64,000 nt of DNA from CBDCTM01 sp965222005 (GCA_965222005.1 OZ244935.1:1612001-1676000), one strand, 5' to 3'; shown: positions 20,501-28,519, counted from the first letter of the stretch. The notes: generated by a model from the sequence alone, not told the origin. Numbers and translations: made by a program.

Positions 20501-21527
20501 TTACTCAGCAAATGGCCTGGGACTGACAACGGAGGGGGGCGCCGAAAATTTTGACCTGCGGCGTGCTGCCTCGGTCAGTCGGTTGGATGCAGACGGCAAC
20601 GGCTTGCCCGATCCAGATGGCAGTGGCGAGGGGATGAGCTGGTTCCCTGGCTATGCCGTGGATGTGGAAACAGGAGAGCGGCTGAATGTTTTTTTTGGTG
20701 AAAATTCTACCTATAATGGGGTAATTGCTCCTGAGTTTTACCATAGTCCGGCCATTGCAGGCAAGCAATTGGGCAATGATATGATGTGGAATCCTTCTGA
20801 TCAACTATGGCTCAGGACGGATGGCGCACAAGCCAATATATATGATGCAATCGGTGGTGGGCAGCACTACATCTATGTTACCCGCCAAGCTTATGATCGC
20901 TGTGCCCAATTGCAGGGACAATTGCAAGACAGTTTGGTGTTGAGAGCCTTGGCATTGAATGTTGTCACATGGTCAGCACTTCCACTGCTCCGTTCTGACA
21001 TTCAGTTGCTATCATATGAGGACGGACTAATTCCTTCCGAGGTTTTGATCAAACTGCGGGCGAATAGTGCTTATGAAATAGCTGTCGGCACCGGTACGAA
21101 CAATGGTTATCCTACCTACCAATTTGAGTTTAATGGGAAAGCCCCTGCCCCGGGTCGAGGTATCGATCGAGAGAGCGACCCACTGAGTGATGTCAACATA
21201 TTTCCCAATCCCTATTACGGCAGCCTGGCCTACTCAGAAGCTGACCAGCTTCCGGTGGTGCGCATCACCAATTTGCCGGCCAAATGTACGGTAACTATAT
21301 ACTCGCTCGATGGCAAATTCATCCGCCAGTTTAATCGAAACGAACAACCGGTGTTGCAGGCTGACCGGCCGCATGCAGGCATTGTAATGACTCAGATCGG
21401 GCCGGACCTGGATTGGGATTTGAATAATTTTGATGGTGTAAAAGTAGCCAGCGGAGCCTATCTGATCCATGTGGCGGCACCGGGTTTTGGCGAACGGGTG
21501 TTGAAGTGGTTTGGCAAAATCAATTGA
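17547..21527 (+). CDS. Giant secreted surface protein, paralogue C
   Basis: This 1326-residue third paralogue is the most diverged in its C-terminal half. It has a signal peptide (MKNVTLLLLLSLLF..), the block SVDLAINNVRASLQVAGD, a WDKDGDGLYEP calcium-type loop, a second loop DADGNGLPDPDGSGEG, the conserved VDVETGERLNVFFGENS, and a C-terminal domain with NIFPNPYYG and IYSLDGKFIRQF, ending RVLKWFGKIN. The frame is open to 17490, but the ATG at 17547 gives the signal peptide. It has its own promoter-like site and no PorV-like gene follows. Copies A, B and C probably share one export and attachment route (inference). Confidence 0.85.
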   Translation: MKNVTLLLLLSLLFTPFTGLSHLPPAQQKKSLRPAAAQLRADCERGTASVDLAINNVRASLQVAGDLWWDGQHGRYIVPKIEPGSGYEEVSALLVGGVWLGGVDPGGNLKIACQTYGRFSGQTDFFPGPIGQYGQTDPETCEQWDKMFKVSGDSVRLHLDRFYQAAKEQQAYDPALIPEDVKAWPARGNPYFRDIYGFNLPFETQGLAPFWDKDGDGLYEPVEGDYPIAEVRGCDLPRFGDEMVFWIYNDAGGVHTQSGGDALQMEIQVTSFAFNNLYELHNTTFYTYKLINRSIESIDSTFFAFWADPDLGCYTDDYVGCDPERSLAYVYNADDLDGENTCDDCPQGINTYCTDIPMLGIDFFRGPLNEYGEELGMSSFTYYNNGGLGPIPGTDDPHTVQEYYNYLSGSWKDGTRFTYGGSGYNLGSIDVVNYAFPEPPADPDGWSMCTESLPQTDPRTIQASGPFRLDPGAVNQVAVSVIWVPDLEYPCPDIAPLLEADFYAQKLFDNCFYITDALDAPDVDWVELDRKVVAVLSNAEDYSSNNSFEDYRGVDLCAPEIYPLEDRFYNFEGYKLYQLANERVDFRDLNDPDKARLVFQCDIKNDIGKIYNWVASPFPNSNPFQSQVLWSPELMVDGADEGIRHTIPLTTDAFATGSDSLLINHRKYYYTAVAYAYNNYKDFEDLDSGRFTGQRKQYDESRRNVRTYSVIPRPMVYDLLNTEVGEEPVITRLAGQGNGGQKLEISDEMRDQIFAGSNNGSIQYLPGSSPIQVQVYNPLEVDDARFELTLIDDDLSNDSLETPAFWQLTRLNDGEIIAAERSIDQLNEQLIAEHGFSVTVHQQLEPGHPNDRNNGVQGNILVHRDEEAWLVPLVDPQPPLPNPLLPTNWDFYDFIKNDHVHNFDLELDPFQQFTQTNSAGFYPYGLLDFRLHNQPYITPAWLHNFNNIVRAHKPLSRLNNVDIILTPDKSKWSRCVVVETANPYYYSANGLGLTTEGGAENFDLRRAASVSRLDADGNGLPDPDGSGEGMSWFPGYAVDVETGERLNVFFGENSTYNGVIAPEFYHSPAIAGKQLGNDMMWNPSDQLWLRTDGAQANIYDAIGGGQHYIYVTRQAYDRCAQLQGQLQDSLVLRALALNVVTWSALPLLRSDIQLLSYEDGLIPSEVLIKLRANSAYEIAVGTGTNNGYPTYQFEFNGKAPAPGRGIDRESDPLSDVNIFPNPYYGSLAYSEADQLPVVRITNLPAKCTVTIYSLDGKFIRQFNRNEQPVLQADRPHAGIVMTQIGPDLDWDLNNFDGVKVASGAYLIHVAAPGFGERVLKWFGKIN
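17667..17722 (+). repeat. 56-base block identical to 13631-13686
   Basis: Partner of the 5' block in copy B. Together with the A/B blocks it shows that copy B is a mosaic. Confidence 0.9.
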
Positions 21528-21632
21528 TGCTCGCCCTTGGAAAACAAATTCGGAAAACATCTGTAAGTAGCTGAAAATCAGTAGATTACAGAAGGCGCTC
21601 GTTTTTTGGAGGAGGAAAAACAGTAATGAAAG

Positions 21633-21663
21633 TTCCCTTTTTTAGCAAAAATTTGTAGTTTTG
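21633..21663 (+). promoter_or_regulatory. promoter-like site ahead of greA
   Basis: TAGTTTTG (21656-21663) is an exact TAnnTTTG match. TTC stands 20 bases upstream in place of TTG. A transcript from here would begin about 10 bases before the hairpin at 21676-21716. Confidence 0.45.
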
Positions 21664-21675
21664 TTACATCTTTTG

Positions 21676-21720
21676 GGCAAGAATGTTTCTACCCTGCGGG
21701 GTGAAACATTCTTGCCTTTT
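21676..21720 (+). terminator. strong hairpin with T-run between copy C and greA
   Basis: GGCAAGAATGTTTC (21676-21689) pairs perfectly with GAAACATTCTTGCC (21703-21716), ACCC/GGGT continues the stem inside, and TTTT follows. It most simply terminates the copy C transcript. Because a promoter-like site lies immediately upstream, it could also be an attenuator or a short RNA. Confidence 0.8.
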
Positions 21721-21872
21721 GATTAAAAAACAGCAACTATACAAACAATATCTCCAACAGAGATGTTATTCTTTGCTCAACCATACTTTACTCAAACCTA
21801 AAGGGAGAGCTAGTACACACCTGATTTGATTTCTGAGATATGTTGTGATTTTGAAGAATTAAACGCATGATT

Positions 21873-22346
21873 ATGTCAAAATATACCTATTTAACACAAG
21901 AGGGCTATGACCGGCTGATGGGCGAGTTGGAGGAAATGAAAACCGTTGAACGCAAAAAGGCGGCAGATGCCATTGCTGAAGCGCGCGATAAAGGCGACCT
22001 TTCCGAGAATGCCGAATACGATGCGGCCAAAGAGGCTCAAGGTATGCTGGAGCTGAAGATCAATGAATTGGAAAAAGCACTGGCCAATGCCCGTGTATTG
22101 GATGCCAGCCAATTGGATTTATCAAAAGTGACGGTACTCTCTACCGTTAGGATCAAAAATAAAAAGAATGGCAAAGAAGTGACCTACACGCTGGTGTCGG
22201 AATCAGAGGCAGACCTGAAGGCCAAAAAAATATCCGTTAGTTCGCCTATTGGAAAGGGCCTGCTGGGCAAAAAGAAAGGAGAAGTGGCTACGGTCACTAC
22301 CCCGGGAGGGAATATGGAATTTGAAGTTTTGGATATCAGTATATAA
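21873..22346 (+). CDS. greA: Transcription elongation factor GreA
   Basis: This 157-residue protein binds stalled RNA polymerase and stimulates cleavage of backtracked RNA. It has the N-terminal antiparallel coiled coil (YDRLMGELEEMKTVERKKAADAI) with the acidic tip region around GDLSENAEYDAAKEAQ. The C-terminal FKBP-like domain follows, with ISVSSPIGKGLLGKKKGE. An ATG lies two codons earlier (21867), but MSKYTYLT at 21873 is the family start. The HIT gene follows after 5 bases, so the two are probably co-transcribed. Confidence 0.96.
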   Translation: MSKYTYLTQEGYDRLMGELEEMKTVERKKAADAIAEARDKGDLSENAEYDAAKEAQGMLELKINELEKALANARVLDASQLDLSKVTVLSTVRIKNKKNGKEVTYTLVSESEADLKAKKISVSSPIGKGLLGKKKGEVATVTTPGGNMEFEVLDISI

Positions 22347-22351
22347 AAGCG

Positions 22352-22747
22352 ATGCCGAGTATTTTTAGTAAGATAGTAGCTGGAGAAATTCCCTGCCACA
22401 AAGTGGCCGAAACGCATGACTTTCTGGCCTTCCTTGATATTTTTCCTCTCGTCAAAGGCCATACCCTCGTGATCCCCAAACAGGAGATCGACTACCTCTA
22501 CGACCTGCCCGATGAGCTGCTCAGCGGCTTGATGCTATTCTCTAAAAGAGTGGCAAAAGCCATCCAATCTGCTATTCCCTGCAATCGCGTGGGGGTGTCG
22601 GTGATTGGCCTGGAAGTACCCCATGCTCATGTACACCTCATTCCCATCCACGCGATCAATGATATGAATTTCGCCAATCCCAAGCTTGAATTGACACAGG
22701 AAGAGTTGGCCGAAATCGCATCCAAATTGCGGGAACACTTCGCCTGA
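22352..22747 (+). CDS. HIT family nucleotide-binding hydrolase
   Basis: This 131-residue protein starts with SIFSKIVAGEIPCHKVAE, typical of Hint/HinT-type hydrolases, and carries the histidine triad HAHVHLIP near residue 90. Such enzymes cleave nucleoside phosphoramidates and related AMP conjugates. It lies 5 bases after greA. The length and motif order match bacterial HIT proteins closely; the cellular substrate cannot be told from the sequence. Confidence 0.93.
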   Translation: MPSIFSKIVAGEIPCHKVAETHDFLAFLDIFPLVKGHTLVIPKQEIDYLYDLPDELLSGLMLFSKRVAKAIQSAIPCNRVGVSVIGLEVPHAHVHLIPIHAINDMNFANPKLELTQEELAEIASKLREHFA

Positions 22748-22799
22748 AAACGAACAGCCCAGCCAGGGTTTTTAGCCCACTGCATTTATTTGCCTATGA

Positions 22800-23072
22800 C
22801 AAGAGGTCGAGTATCCGTACTCCAGTAGTTATGTAATGAACGACCTGGGGTTTTTCGATGATCTTAACGGTTATGCCATTGCCCACGATAAAAACAATCA
22901 TGATCATTATTTGTATCGCACACAGGATGGTGGTCAAAGCTGGCAACCATTCGGACGATACAACAAAGACCGATATTTTGATAATCAATACGCCCGGTAT
23001 ATCAAGCGGGTGATGCGAACTGACGGCCAACTATTTGTTGGAGCAGCGCGTATTATGAAAATAGAAGAGTAG
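22800..23072 (+). pseudogene. C-terminal remnant of a BNR/Ycf48-like beta-propeller protein
   Basis: The frame is open from just after a stop at 22797 with no start codon at its beginning; the first ATG is at 22836. The residues read GFFDDLNGYAIAHD, then YRTQDGGQSWQ, the Asp-box motif of sialidase or Ycf48-type propellers, and a short tail. Only about one blade is left, so this is most likely the surviving 3' end of a larger gene. It could instead be a small expressed protein starting at 22836. Confidence 0.5.
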
Positions 23073-23561
23073 GAAATTGAAGCGGGATGCTTTGGAAAAA
23101 CATTATATAGTTAAAATATTCAAATATAATTTATTGATTATCAAGTCGTTAGACTGTTAACTAAATGCTTAGTTGATTATTACCCCTTTTAGGGTATTGT
23201 GCTGCGGTGTTGATGCTGCTAATTTTGTTCTCATCTTTTTGATTTTTATTATTGCCCCCCTACTACTTTACTCTAAGATCAATATTGTTAAGAACAATAA
23301 AGTTTTGAACTTTAGGCACCTCGGATGGAGATGATACTTTTTTATTAAACGTTATCTTCATCCACTTTTTCTCTACTTGGGACAATCCAACAAATAAACA
23401 CTATGCAGGTGGACACTCCTGGTTCACTTTAACAAACAAATCCTACACACTTTTCTTACTTCCGGCACCGACGCGCCTGGCTATAGGCCCGTCGGTGCTT
23501 TCTTTTTCAGCATCTTCGGAGAATGGTTCAATCGTATTATCTTTAAGTCAACAACAGCGTC
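23073..23561 (+). ncRNA. structured AT-rich non-coding stretch, candidate small RNA
   Basis: No gene longer than nine codons was seen. Three hairpins are visible: ATTGTT/AACAAT near 23284-23298; GGATGGAGAT (23323-23332) with ATCTTCATCC (23354-23363) followed by CTTTTT; and the terminator at 23465-23507. A tiny frame (ATG at 23403, residues MQVDTPGSL) lies before the terminator. This could be one or two small RNAs, or a long leader of the hydrolase gene. Confidence 0.35.
23465..23507 (+). terminator. intrinsic terminator
   Basis: GCACCGACG (23465-23473) pairs with CGTCGGTGC (23490-23498) and is followed by TTTCTTTTT. It ends a transcript that contains no recognised gene, 55 bases before the next start codon. 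Confidence 0.8.
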
Positions 23562-24569
23562 ATGAAAACATTACAGTTGATACTTATTTTTAGCCTGGTT
23601 GCTTTTGCTTTTCAGGCAGTTGGGCAGAGCGATGAAGAGCGTATTTTTGAGCCTATTGTAGCCTATCAAAAAGGCAAGGATGGTCTGATCGTATTGAGCC
23701 CCGATTCTTCTATTGCTTTGCAATACGGCTGGCAGGGATACACCCTGTATCTGCCCTCAAAGCACCCTCCAAAAGGAATGATGGTACTGTTTACCGGTAA
23801 ACCGCCCGAGGTTGCCATCCCAGAAGATGGTCTCGTTCAGCCGTTGCTTAGCCGCCAGCTTGCGCTAATGTTTGTGGATACAGGCAATCGGGTTGATTTT
23901 TATTTTGAAGACGAGACGCTTAAGCTGGTTGACTCGCTAATTGGACAAGTGCTCGTAAAATACAATATCCCGTCGGACGCCTTACTATTTGCCGGATTAA
24001 GCCTGGCCGGAACCCGGGCCATGAAGTATGCAATATATTGTATGCAGGGCAAATCAAAATTTGCTATTCAACCGGCAGCCATTGCGCTTTGTGATGCTCC
24101 CCTCGACTTCGAGCGCTTTTGGTGGGCCATGCAAAGAGCCCTCACCAACAATTTTCATCCCAATGCCAGCGGAGAAGCCAAATGGGTGAGCTATTATATG
24201 AGCCAACAGCTCGGAGGTACATTTGAAGAGCAGCCACAAGCCTATCGCGATTATTCACCATTTTGCTATTCTCAGCCGAACAGCGGGAATGCTATTTGGT
24301 TTAAAAATATACCAATAAGAGCCTATCACGAGCCGGATATCAATTGGTGGATCGACAATCGGCGGAAGGATTATTACAGCATCAACAGCATCGACCAGGC
24401 TGCGCTTATCAACAAGCTGAAATTGATGGGAAATGAACAGGCCGAGCTCGTTTCTACGCACCGCCAAAGGGCCGGGTTGGTGGATGGTGCCAGCCCGCAT
24501 AGTTGGAGCATTATCGACAATGAAGAGCTGGTGGAGTGGTTTGTGGGGATTTTAAAAAGCCGAAAATAG
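23562..24569 (+). CDS. Secreted alpha/beta-hydrolase-like protein
   Basis: This 335-residue protein has a signal peptide (about 1-21, ending AVGQ). The core has an alpha/beta-hydrolase look: MMVLFTG, then LMFVDTGNRVDFYF, then FAGLSLAGTRAMKYA with the nucleophile elbow G-L-S-L-A-G at about residue 148. A late SPHSW histidine is a candidate for the catalytic base. It should act in the periplasm or outside the cell. The substrate is unknown and the fold call rests on these motifs only. It appears monocistronic, with a weak promoter-like TATCTTTA at 23538-23545. Confidence 0.65.
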   Translation: MKTLQLILIFSLVAFAFQAVGQSDEERIFEPIVAYQKGKDGLIVLSPDSSIALQYGWQGYTLYLPSKHPPKGMMVLFTGKPPEVAIPEDGLVQPLLSRQLALMFVDTGNRVDFYFEDETLKLVDSLIGQVLVKYNIPSDALLFAGLSLAGTRAMKYAIYCMQGKSKFAIQPAAIALCDAPLDFERFWWAMQRALTNNFHPNASGEAKWVSYYMSQQLGGTFEEQPQAYRDYSPFCYSQPNSGNAIWFKNIPIRAYHEPDINWWIDNRRKDYYSINSIDQAALINKLKLMGNEQAELVSTHRQRAGLVDGASPHSWSIIDNEELVEWFVGILKSRK

Positions 24570-24668
24570 TAGATTCTGTTCGAAAATAGGCCAATAAGCT
24601 CTTTTCAGCTACTAGCCAGGAAACAATTTTTTATTTCCTTTGTGTATTAAAAACATTCCAGCTTTTCT

Positions 24669-25775
24669 ATGAGCCCGGCACCTAAGAAAAACAAGAAAAA
24701 CAACATTCTGCGCCCTCATGCCGAGGCGGTCTATGCCCATGAGCTAAAAGCGATTGCCAAAGCCGACGACCGCCCCCGCCCGGCCAACTGGCAGCTCAGC
24801 CCCTGGGCGGTAGCCACCTATCTGCTGGGCGGGCAGCTCGACGAGGGTACTGAAATAGAGCCAAAATACTATGGCAGCCGCCGGCTGATCGAAGTGGCGA
24901 TAGCCACCCTAGCTACCGACAGGGCCCTTTTGCTTATCGGTATTCCCGGCACAGCCAAAACCTGGGTGTCGGAACATTTGGCCGCCGCCATTTCTGCCGA
25001 TTCCACCCTGCTGGTACAAGGTACTGCCGGAATGACTGAAGATATGCTTCGTTATGGCTGGAACTACGCCCGATTGATAGCGGAAGGCCCCTCTGAAAAA
25101 GCATTGGTTGCCAGCCCTATTCTACAGGCTATGAAAGACGGAAAGATAGCACGCCTGGAAGAACTGACCCGCATCCCCGCCGATGTACAGGACAGCCTGA
25201 TTACCTTGCTTTCGGAAAAAACATTGCCGATCCCTGAACTTAATCAGGAAGTGCAGGCACAGCGTGGATTCAACCTGATCGCTACGGCCAATGATCGCGA
25301 TAAAGGAGTAAATGAACTGTCAAGTGCCTTGCGGAGGCGCTTCAATACCGTAGTAATGCCATTGCCAGCCAGCCTGGAAGAGGAAGTAAAAATAGTGCAA
25401 AACAGGGTGGAAAAGATTGGTGTGGCATTGGAATTGCCCGCCCAGGCAGCTCCGATAAAAGAAATACGAAGACTGCTAACCATATTTCGGGAGCTGCGCA
25501 GCGGCCGAACAGAAGAAGGGCGCAGCAAACTCAAATCACCAAGTAGCACCTTGAGTACAGCAGAGGCAATATCGGTGATCAATTCCGGGCAGGCGATGGC
25601 CGCATACTTCGGCAATGGCAGGCTGACTGCCGCCGATCTGGCAGCTGGTCTTACAGGGGCTATCATCAAGGATCCGGTACAGGATAAACTGGTGTGGCAG
25701 GAATATCTGGAAACGGTAGCTAAAGAACGTAAAGGCTGGAAAGATTTGTACCGCGCCTGTAAAGATTTGATATAG
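24669..25775 (+). CDS. MoxR-type AAA+ ATPase
   Basis: This 368-residue ATPase has Walker A GIPGTAKT at about residues 92-99, a Walker B-like region around ARLEELTRIPADVQ (about 161-174), a sensor region NLIATANDRDKG and an arginine-finger stretch LRRRFN. MoxR ATPases act as chaperones that remodel or load partner proteins, often with a von Willebrand A protein. Here the next gene encodes a DUF5682 protein, a common partner. The expected VWA gene is not found downstream, where an IS110 element sits instead. Confidence 0.88.
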   Translation: MSPAPKKNKKNNILRPHAEAVYAHELKAIAKADDRPRPANWQLSPWAVATYLLGGQLDEGTEIEPKYYGSRRLIEVAIATLATDRALLLIGIPGTAKTWVSEHLAAAISADSTLLVQGTAGMTEDMLRYGWNYARLIAEGPSEKALVASPILQAMKDGKIARLEELTRIPADVQDSLITLLSEKTLPIPELNQEVQAQRGFNLIATANDRDKGVNELSSALRRRFNTVVMPLPASLEEEVKIVQNRVEKIGVALELPAQAAPIKEIRRLLTIFRELRSGRTEEGRSKLKSPSSTLSTAEAISVINSGQAMAAYFGNGRLTAADLAAGLTGAIIKDPVQDKLVWQEYLETVAKERKGWKDLYRACKDLI

Positions 25776-25981
25776 TTGGACTAATCGCACTAGCGCTTGC
25801 CTGGAAGCACAACAGCGGCACTGTCAGGTTTTCAGACTACAGGAAGTCTTCAGCCTGCACGCTTCCCGCCTGGCCCTCTGGTGTCTAGATAAGAAGCGCA
25901 GCGAACGATCCGATATACGATGCACGTTCAGGCTTACATATTAGTACTTACTCCTCATAACTACATTGATTCTAGCATTCA

Positions 25982-28219
25982 ATGATCCATCTGCTCGGCA
26001 TACGACATCATGGCCCCGGCTCGGCACGTAGCCTCTTGCAAACCCTGCAAGCCCTTCAGCCCGATTGCCTGCTGGTAGAAGGTCCGGCAGATGCAGAACC
26101 GGCTTTGCCTTACATTGGTCACGAAGGCTTGTTACCTCCGGTAGCCTTGCTTATTTACAACCCGAAAAATCCTGACCAGGCGGCCTATCTGCCCTTTGCC
26201 AGCTTCTCTCCCGAATGGCAGGCCCTGCGCTATGCAACACAAAACCACGTCCCTGTCCGCTTCATCGATCTGCCTCAAGGGATACAATTTGGCTTGGGAA
26301 AAGAGGAGGTCGATAGTCTTCAGCTGAACATGAATTTTGCCCCGCCTTCCTCCTCCAAAGATGCGTTACTCATAAAAGACCCGTTGCATTATTTGGCACA
26401 ACTGGCTGGCTACCAGGATAGCGAGCGCTGGTGGGAAGTGACATTTGAGCAATGGTCGGGAGAGCAAATATTCCCCGCAATTGTAGAGATGATGAATGAA
26501 TTGCGCCAATCGGCTCCCCCCCCTGAGGCGGAAGAATTGCTTCGCGAAGCTCACATGCGCAGAGCCATCCGGCTGGCGGTAAAAGATGGTTTTCAGCAGA
26601 TTGCCGTTGTTTGCGGAGCCTGGCATACACCTGCCTTGCAGGTAGCCCATTACAAAAACAATGAGGACAACAAATGCCTTCGCGGCTTAAAAAAAGTGAA
26701 AACTGCTGCCACCTGGATTCCCTGGAGTTACGATCGGCTATCGGTGAGCAGTGGCTATCGAGCAGGCGTTTTGTCTCCAGCCTATTACGAATTGCTTTTT
26801 CGGGATCAACCTTCTACGGTGATTTACTGGATGACCGAAGTGGCCCGCCTTTTTCGAAAAGAGGATTTTGACGCCTCCTCTGCGCACATCATTGAGGCAG
26901 TACGCCTTGCCAATATGCTGGCTGGTATGCGAGGTCTGCAGATCGCCGGTATTGATGAACTACGCGAAGCAGCCATTTCTGTTTTTTGTGAGGGCTATTC
27001 TGAAAAGATGGCTCTGATCGATCAGCAGTTGATTATTGGCAATAAGATCGGCCAGGTGCCTGTTGAAATTCCAACGATTCCTTTGCAGCGGGATTTAGAA
27101 CGCTGTATCAAATCGGCTCGTCTCAGCAAGGAACGCAAAGCTGTCGAAGTTGTTGAGAAAGACCTCGATTTGCGCGTTGCGTCCAATTTGCTGGCCAGCC
27201 ATCTATTGCACCGGCTCAATTTGCTGGACATTCAATGGGGCTGGCAAAAGCAGGTACGCAAATACGGCTTGGCGGGCACTTTTCACGAAATTTGGAAATT
27301 GAAATGGAAGCCTGAGTTTGCTATCCAGCTTATAGAGGCGGGTATTTGGGGTAATACAGTAAAAGAGGCGGCCAGCCGAAAGGTCATTTCCCAAATGTAT
27401 AAATCCCAAAAGCTGCCGGGCCTCACTAAGCTAATCGAGCCGGTTCTGCAAGCCGATTTGAGTGAAGCCATTGCTCCAATGATGCAAGAACTGCAGCAGC
27501 TTTCCGCCACTACCCAGGATGTCCAACATCTGATGGATGCCTTGCCGCCCCTGGTGAAGGCGATGCGCTATGGTAGCAGCCGCCAAATGAGCGTGGAGGT
27601 ATTGGAGCAGGTGGTACAGGCTATGGTGCCCCGCATCACGATAGGCTTGCCAATGGCCTGCATTTCGTTGAATGAAGCAGCTAGTGAGGCTGTTTTTGAC
27701 AAGATTCAAGCCACCCACCATGCCTTACATTTATTGGACAATGAGCAATGCAAGCATGCCTGGTACACCGCTCTGCTACAATTAGCCGATCAGCTTCGGG
27801 CTCATGCTCTGCTTCGTGGCCTCTGTACGCGCTTGCTGTTCGATAAGGAGGTATTGCCACTACCAGCGTGTAGCCAGCGGATGGCATTTGCCCTGTCGAA
27901 TGGCCAAAAACTGATGGACGTGGCTTCCTGGTTGGAGGGCTTTCTGCATGGCAGTGGACTACTGCTTATACATCATCCCGGACTTTGGCAGCTATTGGAT
28001 GATTGGATTGACCAGGTGCCAATAGATAGCTTTCACGAAGTACTTCCACTGCTTCGGCGAAGCTTTGCTCATTTCTCCGGCCCCGAACGGGAGAAAATAT
28101 TGAACTTGGCCCGCAAAGGGAGCAAAAAAATAGATGCTCAACAGGATAGATGGCCCATTGATTCGAAAAGGGCACAAGCAGTGCTGCCGGTAGTGAAACA
28201 ACTGTTGGGTTTGGAATAA
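25982..28219 (+). CDS. DUF5682 family protein
   Basis: This 745-residue protein starts LLGIRHHGPGSARSL, the hallmark of the DUF5682 family, followed by LLVEGPADAEPALPY. A conserved VVCGAWHTPAL lies near residue 210. The C-terminal two thirds are helical. The N-terminal pattern recalls ChaN/TraB/EreA-like proteins, but its biochemical role is not established. These genes typically travel with a MoxR ATPase and a VWA protein, and the MoxR gene lies 206 bases upstream. The downstream neighbour is an insertion element starting within about 100 bases of the stop. Confidence 0.8.
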   Translation: MIHLLGIRHHGPGSARSLLQTLQALQPDCLLVEGPADAEPALPYIGHEGLLPPVALLIYNPKNPDQAAYLPFASFSPEWQALRYATQNHVPVRFIDLPQGIQFGLGKEEVDSLQLNMNFAPPSSSKDALLIKDPLHYLAQLAGYQDSERWWEVTFEQWSGEQIFPAIVEMMNELRQSAPPPEAEELLREAHMRRAIRLAVKDGFQQIAVVCGAWHTPALQVAHYKNNEDNKCLRGLKKVKTAATWIPWSYDRLSVSSGYRAGVLSPAYYELLFRDQPSTVIYWMTEVARLFRKEDFDASSAHIIEAVRLANMLAGMRGLQIAGIDELREAAISVFCEGYSEKMALIDQQLIIGNKIGQVPVEIPTIPLQRDLERCIKSARLSKERKAVEVVEKDLDLRVASNLLASHLLHRLNLLDIQWGWQKQVRKYGLAGTFHEIWKLKWKPEFAIQLIEAGIWGNTVKEAASRKVISQMYKSQKLPGLTKLIEPVLQADLSEAIAPMMQELQQLSATTQDVQHLMDALPPLVKAMRYGSSRQMSVEVLEQVVQAMVPRITIGLPMACISLNEAASEAVFDKIQATHHALHLLDNEQCKHAWYTALLQLADQLRAHALLRGLCTRLLFDKEVLPLPACSQRMAFALSNGQKLMDVASWLEGFLHGSGLLLIHHPGLWQLLDDWIDQVPIDSFHEVLPLLRRSFAHFSGPEREKILNLARKGSKKIDAQQDRWPIDSKRAQAVLPVVKQLLGLE

Positions 28220-28319
28220 CCAGCTTTTAGCTCAAAGTGAATTCATCGAAAACCAAAATTGCTGAATAGAGACGTTATTATTAATATAAAACGAGCATGA
28301 GCTTACTTAATCATAAACT

Positions 28320-28519
28320 CACCCAAGGAATGATTAAATAAACTCTTGCGAGAGCGAAACAGTTACATTTGTGCAGTCCCGAAAGCGTTCGGGATTACCC
28401 GCAGAAAATTTTTAACCACATGAAAATTTTAACCACATGAAACTCCGATGACTAAAAGATATAGACAGACAAGGGAATGATTAAATTGGGAACCAAAAAC
28501 ATTAGATGAAAAACATTAG
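28320..28519 (+). ncRNA. candidate IS110 bridge RNA region
   Basis: IS110-group elements encode a bridge RNA in the non-coding part ahead of the transposase. Here the gap holds two hairpins, CTCT-TGCG-AGAG (28343-28354) and TCCCGAA-AGCG-TTCGGGA (28377-28394), plus tandem repeats. The GGAATGATTAAAT motif occurs at 28327-28339 and 28474-28486. The assignment rests on position and structure only. Confidence 0.4.
28405..28439 (+). repeat. tandem 17/18-base repeat
   Basis: Two copies of AAAATTTT(T)AACCACATG stand head to tail (28405-28422 and 28423-28439), in the gap upstream of the transposase. Confidence 0.85.

Larger units (their letters stand above)
21528..21872 (+). other. non-coding gap between copy C and greA
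   Basis: This stretch of about 345 bases holds the promoter-like site and terminator listed separately. The remainder (about 21721-21866) is AT-rich with no clear second promoter and no gene. Confidence 0.5.
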
